Positions 42,107 through 52,040 of a stretch of 64,000 nt of DNA are shown one piece after another (positions within the stretch are counted from its first letter, which is position 1; each line of letters starts with the position of its first letter). Both the position numbers and the translations under genes were made by a program. Location: assembly GCA_964628515.1 (NCBI GenBank), contig CAZVNZ010000005.1:1-64000 (forward strand). The letters are read 5' to 3'. The notes under the pieces were generated by a model. That model saw only the letters and a list, made by a program, of their open reading frames with translations. It was not told where the DNA came from and did not search any database. Source of the DNA: CAZVNZ01 sp964628515. Its GTDB lineage: Bacteria > Bacillota > Clostridia > Christensenellales > Christensenellaceae.

Positions 42107-45100
42107 ATGATGGATAGTATCATAATTAGAAGAGACAATGATTATATAGAGTTACCTATAAAAAATGATATAAGATTAAATAAAAATTTTGAGTATACTG
42201 TTAATGCCAAGGCTCCTTACAGATTTAATATTACGCAAGATAATACCGTTGTATTAAATACTCTAAAAGATAAAATAGAAATGATTCCTCACGAATACAT
42301 TAATCTTACTCAAACACATCAAGCAATGTTTTTCAAAAGTGTACAAAACACTTTTGAACTCTGTAATAATGGAGTTGTAGAAGTTGGTGCAGGCCTACAT
42401 TGTGATGTTAAAATCGAATCAAAAAACAGAGTGGATTTTATTATTGAAAGTAACAAGCTTGTCTTATGTTCCGGTATAGACATATTTTTAAATGGGAATC
42501 AGATTAAAAATAGTGTGGTAGATTATAATTTTGGCGATGTGATTTTAGCAAATACTCTAAAGTTTATTTTGCATAGGAATTATTTAGTTATAAACGGAAA
42601 TCCCAAAATGTACAGTACTAAATTATACCCATGGGCGCCACATAACAAACAATCGGACGAAATTAGAGAATACAAACGCTCACCCAGAATAATAAGACGC
42701 CTTCCGGATGATAATATAAATATAGTAATGCCATCACCAAAAAAAGAAGCAAAAAAAGGTCAATTAGCAAAATTGCTATTGCCACCTATAGTAATGTTAG
42801 CTGTTACAGCAATAATAACAATATCAAACCCAAAGGGTATATATATATTAATGAGCATAGCAGGTGTAGCGGTATCAATGGTAGTTTCTGTTACAAGCTT
42901 TATAAACGATAAAAAAGATACAAAGGAAGAGAATGAAAGGCGTACAAAAGGATATGAACAATATTTGCTTAACCTACGCAACAAATTAAATAAACTCAAA
43001 AACCGGAATATTGATGCAATTACATACAATGCTCCGGATATTAAAGAAATAGAAAATATGATACTTAGTTTTTCGGACAGAATATATGAGCGCAGTATAT
43101 TTGACGAGGATTTTCTCGAAATAAGTATCGGAAATGGAACGATTAGCAGTAGTTTTAAAATTAAGGAATTAAACGAAAAAGTAGAAGAAAAGGAAGATGA
43201 ATTAATAGAAGAAGCTCGCATAATTTATAATTTGTTTTCAACTATTCCAAATATGCCACATACACTAAATCTTAAAAAAACGCATCTTGGAATTGTGGGA
43301 GAAAAGCGCCATATTCATGAACAACTTAATTTATTTTTTATTCAAACAGCTTTTTTGCAAAGTTATCATGATGTGGAAATTATTTTTGTTTATGATAGCA
43401 TAAAATATAAAGATAGATTTAAGTGGCTATACTGGCTACCTCATTTAAAAATTCATTCTATAAACCTAACAGGAGTAATTGGAGACGAAAAAACAAGAGA
43501 TCAAGTGCTGGGAAGTCTTACAAAAATACTAAAAGAACGTGAAGTAAAACAAACAGAGCAAAAAAAAGAAGCAGTATTTGCACCCCATTATATTTTTGTA
43601 ATAGATGAACCTACTTTAATTATGGATCATTCTATAATGGAGTATTTGCAACGTAATAATGCGGATTTAGGATTCTCTGTAATATATACCTCGAGGCAAC
43701 GCGGAAATATACCCGAAAATATAAAATCTGTTTTGATTTTAAGAGATTCTAAAAATGGGGTGCTACAACTTGCATATGGCATAGATGTGAACACGCCCTT
43801 AACTTTGTGCCGAATGGGTAACACAAATTTCGAATTACTTAGTCGGAATTTAGCCGGCGTAAATCATCAAAAAGGAGTAATGTCCAAAATACCCGAAACT
43901 GTTACTTTTTTTGATTTATATGGAATAAAAGATATTGCGGAGCTTAATGTTTTAAAGCGTTGGAAAGAGAATTCAGCATACAAAACTTTAGCTGTGCCGT
44001 TAGGTTTTAGAAGTGAAGGGGATATTGTAGAATTAAATCTTCACGAAAAAGCTCACGGGCCGCATGGACTGATAGCGGGCACAACGGGTAGTGGAAAAAG
44101 TGAAATAATTCAATCATACATATGCTCTTTAGCCACAAATTATCATCCTCATGAAGTTGGGTTTTTGCTTATAGATTATAAAGGCGGTGGTATGGCAGGA
44201 TTATTTAAAAAACTTCCGCACTTGCTTGGAACTATGACAAATCTTGATGGTTCTCAAAGCCTAAGGGCAATGGCTTCTATTAAAAGAGAGCTTGCACGTA
44301 GGCAAGAAGTTTTTAGTAGTTACGGTGTAAACCATATTAATCAATATAATAAACTATTTAAAATGCAAAAAGCAACGCAACCAATTCCACATTTATTTTT
44401 GATTTCGGACGAATTTGCAGAACTAAAAAAAGAGCAACCCGATTTTATGGCTGAGTTAATTAGTGCTGCACGTATCGGTAGAAGTTTAGGGGTGCATCTT
44501 ATACTTGCAACACAAAAACCAACAGGTGTAGTAGATGATCAAATATGGAGCAATTCGAAGTTTAAATTGTGTCTAAAAGTACAAAATGATGCTGATAGTA
44601 ACGAAATTTTGAAAACTCCCGATGCTGCAAGCATTACATTGCCGGGGCGTGCATACTTGCAAGTGGGCAATAATGAAATTTATGAGCTTTTCCAATCTGC
44701 TTGGAGTGGTGCAAAAATTCAAATAGAAGGTCAAAAACAAGTAGTAGACGATAGAGTGTACGTAATTAACTCTTTAGGACAAGGAATGTTGCTAAACGAA
44801 GATTTAAGTATAGGGGAAATAAAAACGGCAGATACAACTCAGTTAGAAGTGCTTATTTCCCATATTAAAAGCATATATAAAGATTTGGATTGTGTACAGG
44901 TAGAAAAACCATGGCTACCTCCGCTAAAAGAAAAGTTGGTATCCCAATATATCAATATAACAAATTATGAATTTATTAAAAATGGAGAGATTGATGCTAA
45001 TATTGCTATAGGTGTGGTAGATATTCCGGAAAAACAAGTGCAACAAGAATATAAAATAGATTTTATAAAAGAAGGTAACTTGATAGTGTTTTCATCTGCC

Positions 45101-46525
45101 GGATTTGGTAAATCCACAACTCTTAGTACGATAATGCTGTCTTTAGCGGTAAAAAATAACCCTAAAAACATAAAATTCTATGTACTGGACTTTGGAAATG
45201 CTGCTTTAATTCAGATGCAAAGCTTGCCACATACTGCTGACTACATAATGATTGATGAAATAGAAAAAACAGAAAAACTTATAAAATTATTATCCGGTGA
45301 AATGATAAACAGAAAAAAGCTTTTTGCAAAAGAGAAAGCAGCAAATTTCAAGATGTATAACGAAATAGCAAAAGAAAAAATACCTGCAATATTTGTTGTT
45401 ATAGATAATTATGATGTTATAAAAGAATTAGGATTCGAAATAGAGGATTTCTTTACAAAATTAACGCGGGATGGTGTGGGAGTGGGCATATTTTCAATAA
45501 TATCTGCTACACGATTAGGCGCAGTAAAATATGCAACACTAAATAACTTTAAACTTAAAATCATTCACTATATGTTCGATACTACAGATGTGATTAGCCT
45601 AATTGGTCATCCCCCGTACAGTATTGAAGAGAAAAAGGGAGCTGCTTACGTCAAACTCGAAGATATTAATTTGATGCAAGTATACTTGCCAACAGAATAT
45701 ATAGATGATATATCTTATTCTCAAAATATTGCAAATATTGTACAAACCTTGAATAATGCTTTCCCGAATTATAAAAATAGTGGAATCAAAATGATTCCGG
45801 AAGAATTGCATTATGCAGATTTAGATCAATACGGACAGATAGATACGCAAAACTGCGTAGCTGTTGGAATTAGTGTGGAAGAAGTAAGGACAACGGGAAT
45901 AGATATTAACAATGGCTCTGTGTTAATTATTGGAGATATAGAGACAGGAAAAACTAATATGCTAAAACTAATTGGAATTCAAATTAAAGAGAGAGCAAAA
46001 ATATATTTATTTGATTCCAATACTTCGGAATTATATGAATACGCAAATAGAATACATGCAAGCTATATTGATGATGAAGAAAAAGCTAAAGAAGCACTTG
46101 AAAAGTTACTAAAAGAAGTTGACTTGCGTAATGATAACTATTCAAAAGCAAAACATACCGGAGAAACAAAATCACCAAAACAATTTTTTTCTGCCTTTCC
46201 GCAAATAGCTATTTTAATAGAAGATTGCGACTGCTTTTTAGAGTATCTAAAAAAATTAGTTATGGAAAATGTAGACAACTTCTTAACTAATATAATTCGA
46301 GTGGGAATAATTGTAATAGCAACATCTTTAAATTCAAAACTGAAGGGTTATGATAACAATACTCGAGTGTTTAAAAACTGCATACATGGGATAATTTTAG
46401 GCAATCCTAATTCTCAAACTGTTTTGCCTTGTAGCCATATTAGAGCGCATAAACAAGGTGTTGCTTACGGATTTAAATATGAAAAAGGAAATATTGTGCA
46501 AATGCAAATACCAAAATGTGATTAA
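42107..46525 (+). CDS. essC: EssC-type FtsK/SpoIIIE ATPase, T7SS motor
   Basis: The energy-providing and substrate-recognising ATPase (1472 aa). Two N-terminal FHA-like domains (about 1-165) precede two membrane segments (about 220-265). Three FtsK-type ATPase domains follow: D1 with Walker A 'GTTGSGKSE' (about 658-666) and Walker B 'FLISDEFAE', D2 with 'SSAGFGKST' (about 996-1004), and D3 with 'GDIETGKTN' (about 1276). This is the standard T7SSb layout. Two ATGs occur in tandem; the second (42110) has better spacing to GAGGTG. Its stop is directly followed by the first Tad gene, with no spacer. Confidence 0.96.
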   Translation: MMDSIIIRRDNDYIELPIKNDIRLNKNFEYTVNAKAPYRFNITQDNTVVLNTLKDKIEMIPHEYINLTQTHQAMFFKSVQNTFELCNNGVVEVGAGLHCDVKIESKNRVDFIIESNKLVLCSGIDIFLNGNQIKNSVVDYNFGDVILANTLKFILHRNYLVINGNPKMYSTKLYPWAPHNKQSDEIREYKRSPRIIRRLPDDNINIVMPSPKKEAKKGQLAKLLLPPIVMLAVTAIITISNPKGIYILMSIAGVAVSMVVSVTSFINDKKDTKEENERRTKGYEQYLLNLRNKLNKLKNRNIDAITYNAPDIKEIENMILSFSDRIYERSIFDEDFLEISIGNGTISSSFKIKELNEKVEEKEDELIEEARIIYNLFSTIPNMPHTLNLKKTHLGIVGEKRHIHEQLNLFFIQTAFLQSYHDVEIIFVYDSIKYKDRFKWLYWLPHLKIHSINLTGVIGDEKTRDQVLGSLTKILKEREVKQTEQKKEAVFAPHYIFVIDEPTLIMDHSIMEYLQRNNADLGFSVIYTSRQRGNIPENIKSVLILRDSKNGVLQLAYGIDVNTPLTLCRMGNTNFELLSRNLAGVNHQKGVMSKIPETVTFFDLYGIKDIAELNVLKRWKENSAYKTLAVPLGFRSEGDIVELNLHEKAHGPHGLIAGTTGSGKSEIIQSYICSLATNYHPHEVGFLLIDYKGGGMAGLFKKLPHLLGTMTNLDGSQSLRAMASIKRELARRQEVFSSYGVNHINQYNKLFKMQKATQPIPHLFLISDEFAELKKEQPDFMAELISAARIGRSLGVHLILATQKPTGVVDDQIWSNSKFKLCLKVQNDADSNEILKTPDAASITLPGRAYLQVGNNEIYELFQSAWSGAKIQIEGQKQVVDDRVYVINSLGQGMLLNEDLSIGEIKTADTTQLEVLISHIKSIYKDLDCVQVEKPWLPPLKEKLVSQYINITNYEFIKNGEIDANIAIGVVDIPEKQVQQEYKIDFIKEGNLIVFSSAGFGKSTTLSTIMLSLAVKNNPKNIKFYVLDFGNAALIQMQSLPHTADYIMIDEIEKTEKLIKLLSGEMINRKKLFAKEKAANFKMYNEIAKEKIPAIFVVIDNYDVIKELGFEIEDFFTKLTRDGVGVGIFSIISATRLGAVKYATLNNFKLKIIHYMFDTTDVISLIGHPPYSIEEKKGAAYVKLEDINLMQVYLPTEYIDDISYSQNIANIVQTLNNAFPNYKNSGIKMIPEELHYADLDQYGQIDTQNCVAVGISVEEVRTTGIDINNGSVLIIGDIETGKTNMLKLIGIQIKERAKIYLFDSNTSELYEYANRIHASYIDDEEKAKEALEKLLKEVDLRNDNYSKAKHTGETKSPKQFFSAFPQIAILIEDCDCFLEYLKKLVMENVDNFLTNIIRVGIIVIATSLNSKLKGYDNNTRVFKNCIHGIILGNPNSQTVLPCSHIRAHKQGVAYGFKYEKGNIVQMQIPKCD

Positions 46526-46984
46526 GTGATGTTATTTAAAAATTATTTTTTTGCAAGATTCATTAAAGAAGAAAAAGGAGATTTGTTTGTTAGTATGGGA
46601 TACGGCATTATTATACTGCTAATAATATTTTTAACATGCTTTTTTGCTTTTCCTGTTTATTCAAAATATCAAGCATTGCATACAGAAGCAAGGCAACTTG
46701 TTAGTGTAGCGGAAAATGTAGGAATTATTGGACAAGAAGTAGAAGAAGCGAAAAAAAAATTGGAAAATGCTTCAGGAATGGTTCCGGATAGTATGATTTG
46801 GGATGCTAATTGGCATAATGCTACAAATAAAACTATACAATTGGGAGATTTATTTACTCTAAAATTAGAGAAAAAGCATATTATTCCAATTTTTACACCT
46901 GCCTGGTCCAATAAATCTTATGGTTTTGAAGTAAATCTTATTGCCACTGTAACAGGAATTAGTGAGGTGTACTTTAAACCATGA
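46526..46984 (+). CDS. TadE/DUF4320-like pseudopilin
   Basis: A 152-residue protein with a short basic N-terminus, the motif 'KEEKG' then a long hydrophobic helix (about 24-46) and an extracytoplasmic domain. This is the pattern of TadE-type pseudopilins, with possible prepilin-peptidase cleavage after Gly18, but Glu is not at mature position 5. Translation could start at GTG 46526 or ATG 46529. Either way the gene abuts the essC stop codon, so T7SS and Tad genes are co-transcribed and probably translationally coupled. Confidence 0.7.
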   Translation: MMLFKNYFFARFIKEEKGDLFVSMGYGIIILLIIFLTCFFAFPVYSKYQALHTEARQLVSVAENVGIIGQEVEEAKKKLENASGMVPDSMIWDANWHNATNKTIQLGDLFTLKLEKKHIIPIFTPAWSNKSYGFEVNLIATVTGISEVYFKP

Positions 46985-47475
46985 AAAGCCTTTTAAAAGA
47001 TGAAAGCGGGAATTTTGCTCAAATCATGCCTATGGCATTGGCAATTTGCATAATTATGGTTATGATTATTATCTTGTTAAACGGGCAAATCCACTCGCAA
47101 TTTATGGAAGCAGAAATATTTTTGGAACGCGCAAGTAATGTGGCAGTGGATCAAACTAAAGCAGATGTAAATATTAGGGATGTAGTGTTAAGCATAGATT
47201 ATGCTAATGCTAAATCGAAATTTGAAAATATACTGGTAAATACTAACGGATTTGTAAAAAACGGAGATTCATATGTAAAAAAAAACAATAATAAGATTAG
47301 TTATGTATTACAAAATATAGTTACATATGTGGAAAACATCGAAGATACAGCTCAAAGATTTGTGGTAACCGGGCAAATTAGTATGCGACTACCGTTTAAT
47401 GTTGGAGTGCCCCTTATGACAAATCCAATAAATATTACTGCAAAATCACAAATACTGTATAAGGATTTGAGCTGA
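46981..47475 (+). CDS. TadE/TadF-like pseudopilin
   Basis: A 164-residue protein starting with 'KDESG' followed by a hydrophobic helix (about 14-36) and an exported domain. Cleavage by the prepilin peptidase encoded next is plausible after Gly10. It overlaps the previous pseudopilin gene by four bases (ATGA). With its neighbour it would form the minor-pilin complex of a Tad pilus. The family call rests on the N-terminal pattern and the operon. Confidence 0.68.
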   Translation: MKSLLKDESGNFAQIMPMALAICIIMVMIIILLNGQIHSQFMEAEIFLERASNVAVDQTKADVNIRDVVLSIDYANAKSKFENILVNTNGFVKNGDSYVKKNNNKISYVLQNIVTYVENIEDTAQRFVVTGQISMRLPFNVGVPLMTNPINITAKSQILYKDLS

Positions 47476-47518
47476 TTTTACTTTATGTTAGTATATTTTT
47501 GTCTATATGGAGAAAACT

Positions 47519-47947
47519 ATGTTGCCTGTTTTTGTAGATTGTACATTTATAGCTATAATAATAATTTGTGCGATAACGGATTGGAAAAAACGCATAATAT
47601 CAAACTATGCAATTATAGTTTTATGTATAATTACAGTAATAAAATTTATATATTGCATTAATAACGGAATACCAGATATTTGGTACAGTTTTCTAATATT
47701 AGTTCCTTTAATTCCAATTTTTTTTGGATGGAAAAATCAAAAAGTAGGCTCGGGGGACTTAAAACTTTTAATTTGCGCAGGAATATATTTGGGTTTATTA
47801 AATGCAATAATTTCAATACTATTTACTTTTACAGTAATGACAATAAAATTTAGAAAATACAAATTACCTCTCCCGTTTGCAACCTATTTTGCTCCCGGTG
47901 CAATAAGCTTAATTGCTATAAATCAAATAATATTATTTTTAAATTAA
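47519..47947 (+). CDS. Prepilin peptidase (A24 family, TadV/CpaA-like)
   Basis: A membrane aspartyl protease (142 aa) that cleaves type IV-like prepilins. The two catalytic aspartates are Asp21 in 'AITDWKKRIISN' and Asp80 in 'GSGDLKLL', and five or six membrane segments are visible. There is no methyltransferase domain, as in TadV. I chose the ATG at 47519 because GGAG lies seven bases upstream; an ATG at 47507 has none. It lies between the pseudopilins and CpaB. Confidence 0.88.
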   Translation: MLPVFVDCTFIAIIIICAITDWKKRIISNYAIIVLCIITVIKFIYCINNGIPDIWYSFLILVPLIPIFFGWKNQKVGSGDLKLLICAGIYLGLLNAIISILFTFTVMTIKFRKYKLPLPFATYFAPGAISLIAINQIILFLN

Positions 47948-47961
47948 AGGAGAAACAAATT

Positions 47962-48069
47962 ATGGCTAAAGGTAGAAAAAAAAGAAAAAAATTTATTGTA
48001 GTTGTAGTTATTCTTGTTGGAATTCTGGTGGCATTACTTATTAGGTATTTTTGGATTAAGGGTTTATGA
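47962..48069 (+). CDS. 35-residue single-span membrane peptide
   Basis: A short gene with AAAGGAG nine bases before its ATG. The product has a strongly basic N-terminus (about eight Lys/Arg in the first ten residues), one hydrophobic helix (about 11-27) and a short Arg/Lys-containing end. The topology would put the N-terminus inside. It ends one base before the cpaB ATG. No named family is recognised. It may be an assembly factor of the Tad machine or a coupling element for cpaB. Confidence 0.55.
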   Translation: MAKGRKKRKKFIVVVVILVGILVALLIRYFWIKGL

Positions 48070-48070
48070 T

Positions 48071-48898
48071 ATGGCAAAATTGAGCGATAAAGAAACCGTA
48101 AATTACAGCCAGCCGAGTCAAGTAAATCAATTTTTTTTAAAACCGATTGTCTTGGGCTCTATTTGCATTGTTGTTGCAATAATAACAGGACTTTTTTTTG
48201 TGCCGTGGCTTCTTTCGGCTCAAAATGACACTATGGAAATAATTGTCGCAAAAGCGGATATTTCTTCCGGAGAAAAAATATCTGAAGAAATGTTACAAAA
48301 ATCTACTATTCTTGCAAGCGGATACTCGGAAGGAGCGTATATAAATGCAGAAGAAGTGATTAACCAATATGCAAAATCATTTATTTATACGGGGGATGCT
48401 ATAACAATCAATAAAGTGGATAATGAACCCAGATATTCCGGCGACATTGGAGATGCCACTCAAAGTGGAAAGCTGGTTTTTTCAGTAACACTGCCAAATT
48501 TATCAAGTAGTGTTTCAGGAAAACTAAAACCCGGAGATTTAGTTTCTGCACTAACTTCAGAAATAAAAGCAGTATCAATTGGTGCTCAAAGTATTCAAAG
48601 TGCAGAAGAATACGACGGAACAAATACGACCGATGAAGTCATATACAAAATAATTCCAGAATTAAAATATATAGAAGTATGTAACCTAACAAGCCAAAGT
48701 GGTAGTGAAGTAAGTGCAGATATTTCTCAAGAAACAAATACTGCAAGCCTTCCCGTAACTATTACCTTGTTTGTAAGCGAAGAGCAAGCATTAAAACTAT
48801 TTAGTGCGCAACAACAAGGTAATATAGCATTTGCTTTTGTCGCAAGAGGAGAGGAAAGAGAGAGTTTTGTAGAAAAAAACCATTTAGTTATAAAGTAG
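48071..48898 (+). CDS. cpaB: CpaB/RcpC-like Tad pilus assembly protein
   Basis: A 275-residue membrane-anchored protein with one N-terminal membrane segment (about 25-49). A SAF domain (about 55-125) with 'VAKADISSGEKISEEML' and an extracytoplasmic beta-rich region follow. CpaB-type proteins belong to Tad/Flp systems in both Gram-positive and Gram-negative bacteria and are thought to contact the cell wall or outer ring. I chose the ATG at 48071. An in-frame ATG at 48014 would start inside the small peptide gene without a ribosome site. Confidence 0.85.
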   Translation: MAKLSDKETVNYSQPSQVNQFFLKPIVLGSICIVVAIITGLFFVPWLLSAQNDTMEIIVAKADISSGEKISEEMLQKSTILASGYSEGAYINAEEVINQYAKSFIYTGDAITINKVDNEPRYSGDIGDATQSGKLVFSVTLPNLSSSVSGKLKPGDLVSALTSEIKAVSIGAQSIQSAEEYDGTNTTDEVIYKIIPELKYIEVCNLTSQSGSEVSADISQETNTASLPVTITLFVSEEQALKLFSAQQQGNIAFAFVARGEERESFVEKNHLVIK

Positions 48899-48911
48899 GG
48901 GGAGTTATGAA

Positions 48912-49661
48912 ATGGTGATAGGTGTTTTTGGTAAAGATGGTATAGGAAAAAGTGTATTTTCATACGTTTTGGGAGATAGCTTGTCACGATTTGGTGTGGT
49001 ATCAGTTATTAATACGGACTTTAACTATCCTACGTTACCTCAGCGTATTTTACAAAACTACAAGACTGACAATTCTCTTGGTCATTACATTGATTCTATA
49101 GGAAGACAAGATATCAGAAAATACTTACATCAAGATTTTTCAAATAATTCTTTGTTTTTAGCGGGATGTGTGTCAACTGATGATTATTATACCTACGATT
49201 TTCAAGCAGGTGATGAACTAAGAGAGCAGCAAGTAAGGTATTTTATTGAAGATTGTTGTGCTACCACAGATGATGTTGTTGTAGATATTGCAGGACAAAG
49301 AAACAATCCCTTTTTTATTCCAACTACTCTAATGGCAAATTGCCTACTTGTGCTCTTAACTCCGGATATAGATGGAATATATTGGCTTATAAGCGTTAGA
49401 GGTATGTTAGAACAAATTAGATTGGCCAGACCATCTTTAAGGATTTTATATGGGGCTGCAAAATATGCAGATTATCATATAAAGGAGGTTTTTGAAGAGG
49501 AAACAAAAATTAAATTTAGCTTCACATTACCCTTAAGTTATGAAATTGCATACGATGATTTTGTACGTTCTTTAAAATCCTCGGGAGGTAGGCTTAAACA
49601 AACACGTTTATACAACGAAGAGGTGGAAGTCTTTTGCAATAGATTGAAAGGAGCAAAATAA
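48912..49661 (+). CDS. tadZ: TadZ/CpaE-like MinD-family ATPase
   Basis: A 249-residue SIMIBI-class ATPase with P-loop 'GKDGIGKS' (residues 7-14) and Walker B-like 'DDVVVDIAGQ'. TadZ/CpaE proteins place the Tad pilus at its site in the cell. There is no receiver-like N-terminal domain, so it is the short form common in Firmicutes. GGGGAG precedes the start, and tadA begins 1 base after its stop. Confidence 0.85.
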   Translation: MVIGVFGKDGIGKSVFSYVLGDSLSRFGVVSVINTDFNYPTLPQRILQNYKTDNSLGHYIDSIGRQDIRKYLHQDFSNNSLFLAGCVSTDDYYTYDFQAGDELREQQVRYFIEDCCATTDDVVVDIAGQRNNPFFIPTTLMANCLLVLLTPDIDGIYWLISVRGMLEQIRLARPSLRILYGAAKYADYHIKEVFEEETKIKFSFTLPLSYEIAYDDFVRSLKSSGGRLKQTRLYNEEVEVFCNRLKGAK

Positions 49662-49662
49662 A

Positions 49663-51090
49663 ATGATTGGCAGTTTGCGCGATAGAATAAATTATCATTT
49701 TAAAAACGAAGAAATCTCCGAGATGTATTTAGAGGACTCTAAATTTGCGAATTTATTAAGACAAGTAAGAAATTATATTTCTGAGGAAAAATCCGAGGAT
49801 TTAGGAGCGATAATTGAAGATGCTCATGCTGAAGAACAGCTTAGAAAACACATTAACGAATACCTTATGCAAAACAAGATTGAGTTTGAAGATCTTAGCA
49901 AACCTCAACTAATTAATCTAATATATTCGGGGATGGCAGGTTTTGATTTTTTGGATGAATTAATTCACGATCCAAATGTAGAAACAATTAATGGCAATGC
50001 ATATTTTACTCAAGTAAAATACGCAGGGAAAGAAAAAATGCTGTATCCGAAACATTTTAGAGATACAGAACATGCAAGAAATGTTTTATGGAAAATGTGT
50101 TTACTTGGAGGTAAAGTTTTAGATGCGTCACACCCTGATATAGACTCGCAAATTGGTGTTGGTATACGTGTGTCTGCCATTATACCACCACTTACCAGAA
50201 AAGAAGCAGGCGTAACTTATTCTATTCGTAAACAAAGAAAGGAATTCATTACTCCTAAGCAAATGGTGCAAAACGGCACACTGACTCAAGAAGAGATGGA
50301 GTGTATATTGGATTTTGCAAGATATGGAATACCAATAGTGTTTTGCGGACAGCAAGATACAGGAAAAACAAATGATGTAAATGTGGTTGCAAGAAGTTTA
50401 CCAAGAGAAAAATCTATTTTTGTAATTGAGGATAATACAGAACTCGATATTGAACAAAAAGCGCTCGATGGCAGTGTGCTTAACCATGTTGTGCATACTA
50501 CAACTAGAGACAGTGATATTTCTACATTATCAAGAACATTGGAAAACCTTTTTGTAAAATCTTTACGTTACAATGTAGATGTATTGATACCGTCAGAACT
50601 TAGAGGAAGCGAGGCATATGCCGCATTACAAGCCGGTTTGGCTGGGGCATGCACACTCACAACTTTGCATGCAGAGAATGCGAGAGATGCATATAACAGG
50701 TTGCACAGCATGTGTAAATCATCTTCTGCCGGACAAGGAGTTGATGATGTAACAATTTACAAAGATTTAATTGCAGCTTATCCAATTATTGTATATAAAC
50801 ATAAACTAAAAGACACTTCAAGACGTGTAATGGAAATTATTGAAGCTATAGATTTTATTGACGGCAAAATGATATGCAACACTCTATCGGAATTTAAAAT
50901 CACTAAAAATGAATACGATGAAGATGGGAGAATTGAATTTATACACGGAAAACATAATTCATATTTCGGCAGGCTTTCGGAAAGACTCTTAGACAGAATG
51001 TTAAAAAATGGTGCTCCGGAAGAAGTGCTAAAGAAATATAAACCTAAGCTACAACGCGGTAAAAACAAAAAGGAGGGTTTAGTCGAATGA
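49663..51090 (+). CDS. tadA: TadA/CpaF secretion ATPase
   Basis: The hexameric motor (475 aa) for pilus extension and retraction. An N-terminal domain (1-200) precedes the ATPase core, with Walker A 'GQQDTGKT' (229-236), the Asp box 'FVIEDNTELDI', Walker B in 'DVLIPSELRGSEAY' and the His box 'CTLTTLHAENA'. The Walker A loop has Gln-Gln-Asp instead of the usual Gly/Ser-rich residues, but the GxxxxGKT pattern holds. It overlaps tadB by four bases. Confidence 0.93.
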   Translation: MIGSLRDRINYHFKNEEISEMYLEDSKFANLLRQVRNYISEEKSEDLGAIIEDAHAEEQLRKHINEYLMQNKIEFEDLSKPQLINLIYSGMAGFDFLDELIHDPNVETINGNAYFTQVKYAGKEKMLYPKHFRDTEHARNVLWKMCLLGGKVLDASHPDIDSQIGVGIRVSAIIPPLTRKEAGVTYSIRKQRKEFITPKQMVQNGTLTQEEMECILDFARYGIPIVFCGQQDTGKTNDVNVVARSLPREKSIFVIEDNTELDIEQKALDGSVLNHVVHTTTRDSDISTLSRTLENLFVKSLRYNVDVLIPSELRGSEAYAALQAGLAGACTLTTLHAENARDAYNRLHSMCKSSSAGQGVDDVTIYKDLIAAYPIIVYKHKLKDTSRRVMEIIEAIDFIDGKMICNTLSEFKITKNEYDEDGRIEFIHGKHNSYFGRLSERLLDRMLKNGAPEEVLKKYKPKLQRGKNKKEGLVE

Positions 51091-52040
51091 TACTGCTAAC
51101 TGCATTTATAATAGTGCTTCTGATGATTTTAGGGCTATTTCTTATTTTCAAAATAAATTTGAAAGAATTTATAATAGAAATAATAATTCCTTTTGAGAAA
51201 AGGGTAGCTCAAAAAAGAAAAATAAATTATCTTACAAGAAAAAAAGAAAATTTTTTAAGCAAACAATTAGTATTAATAGAAGAAATGATGATAGTCTCAG
51301 GGCAAAAAAATAAAATGGCAAGTTTTAAAGTGTCATTTATTCTGTCATCAATTTTTGGTTTTTTATTAGGACTAATGTTAAATAATATTCCGCTGGCATT
51401 TGTATTAGCTTTCGGATTTGCTTTACTTCCTTTTATAATAATGACAAAACGCATGAACGAATTCCAAAGAAACCTCGTAATTAATTTGCAAAGTGCACTT
51501 GCACTTATCACAAGTAAATATTTGCATTCGGAAGATTTTATAACAGCTGTAACATCTGTTAAAGAGAGATTGCAAGAACCTGTAAAGCACATTTTTAGCG
51601 AATTTTTAGTGGATATGAATTTTATAGACCAAGCAAATACCGAAGAGGCCATTAATAAAATGAAACGTAAAATCAACCATCCGTTATGGATTGTATGGTG
51701 TAATATAGCAGAGAGATCGCTAAAAGATAATATATATAAAATGTCTTTACAAGATGTGGTAAATGATTTAAACGAGCTTGTTGTTACTCAAAACCAAATA
51801 GATACAGGTACAAATATGGTGATTTCAAATTACTTAAGATTTGTAATTATAATAGCTGCAGGGTCTATTATGTTTGCGGTTTTTTATGAGCCTTGGTATA
51901 TAGCAATGACAACTACAGATGTAGGTCGCCTTGCTATTGCAATTATGGTATTGTTAATTATACTGGTTGGTATCTATATGGCAAAAATAAGCAAACCGAT
52001 AAAATCGCAATTTCAATACGAGGATGGTGATGAAGAATGA
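51087..52040 (+). CDS. tadB: TadB-like pilus inner-membrane platform protein
   Basis: A 317-residue type II secretion F-family protein. An N-terminal membrane segment (about 3-22), a pair of segments (about 85-125), a cytoplasmic helical T2SSF domain (about 130-250) and two C-terminal segments (about 255-305) are visible. With TadC it forms the platform on which TadA acts. It starts inside the tadA stop and overlaps tadC by four bases, so the three are translationally coupled. Confidence 0.85.
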   Translation: MILLTAFIIVLLMILGLFLIFKINLKEFIIEIIIPFEKRVAQKRKINYLTRKKENFLSKQLVLIEEMMIVSGQKNKMASFKVSFILSSIFGFLLGLMLNNIPLAFVLAFGFALLPFIIMTKRMNEFQRNLVINLQSALALITSKYLHSEDFITAVTSVKERLQEPVKHIFSEFLVDMNFIDQANTEEAINKMKRKINHPLWIVWCNIAERSLKDNIYKMSLQDVVNDLNELVVTQNQIDTGTNMVISNYLRFVIIIAAGSIMFAVFYEPWYIAMTTTDVGRLAIAIMVLLIILVGIYMAKISKPIKSQFQYEDGDEE

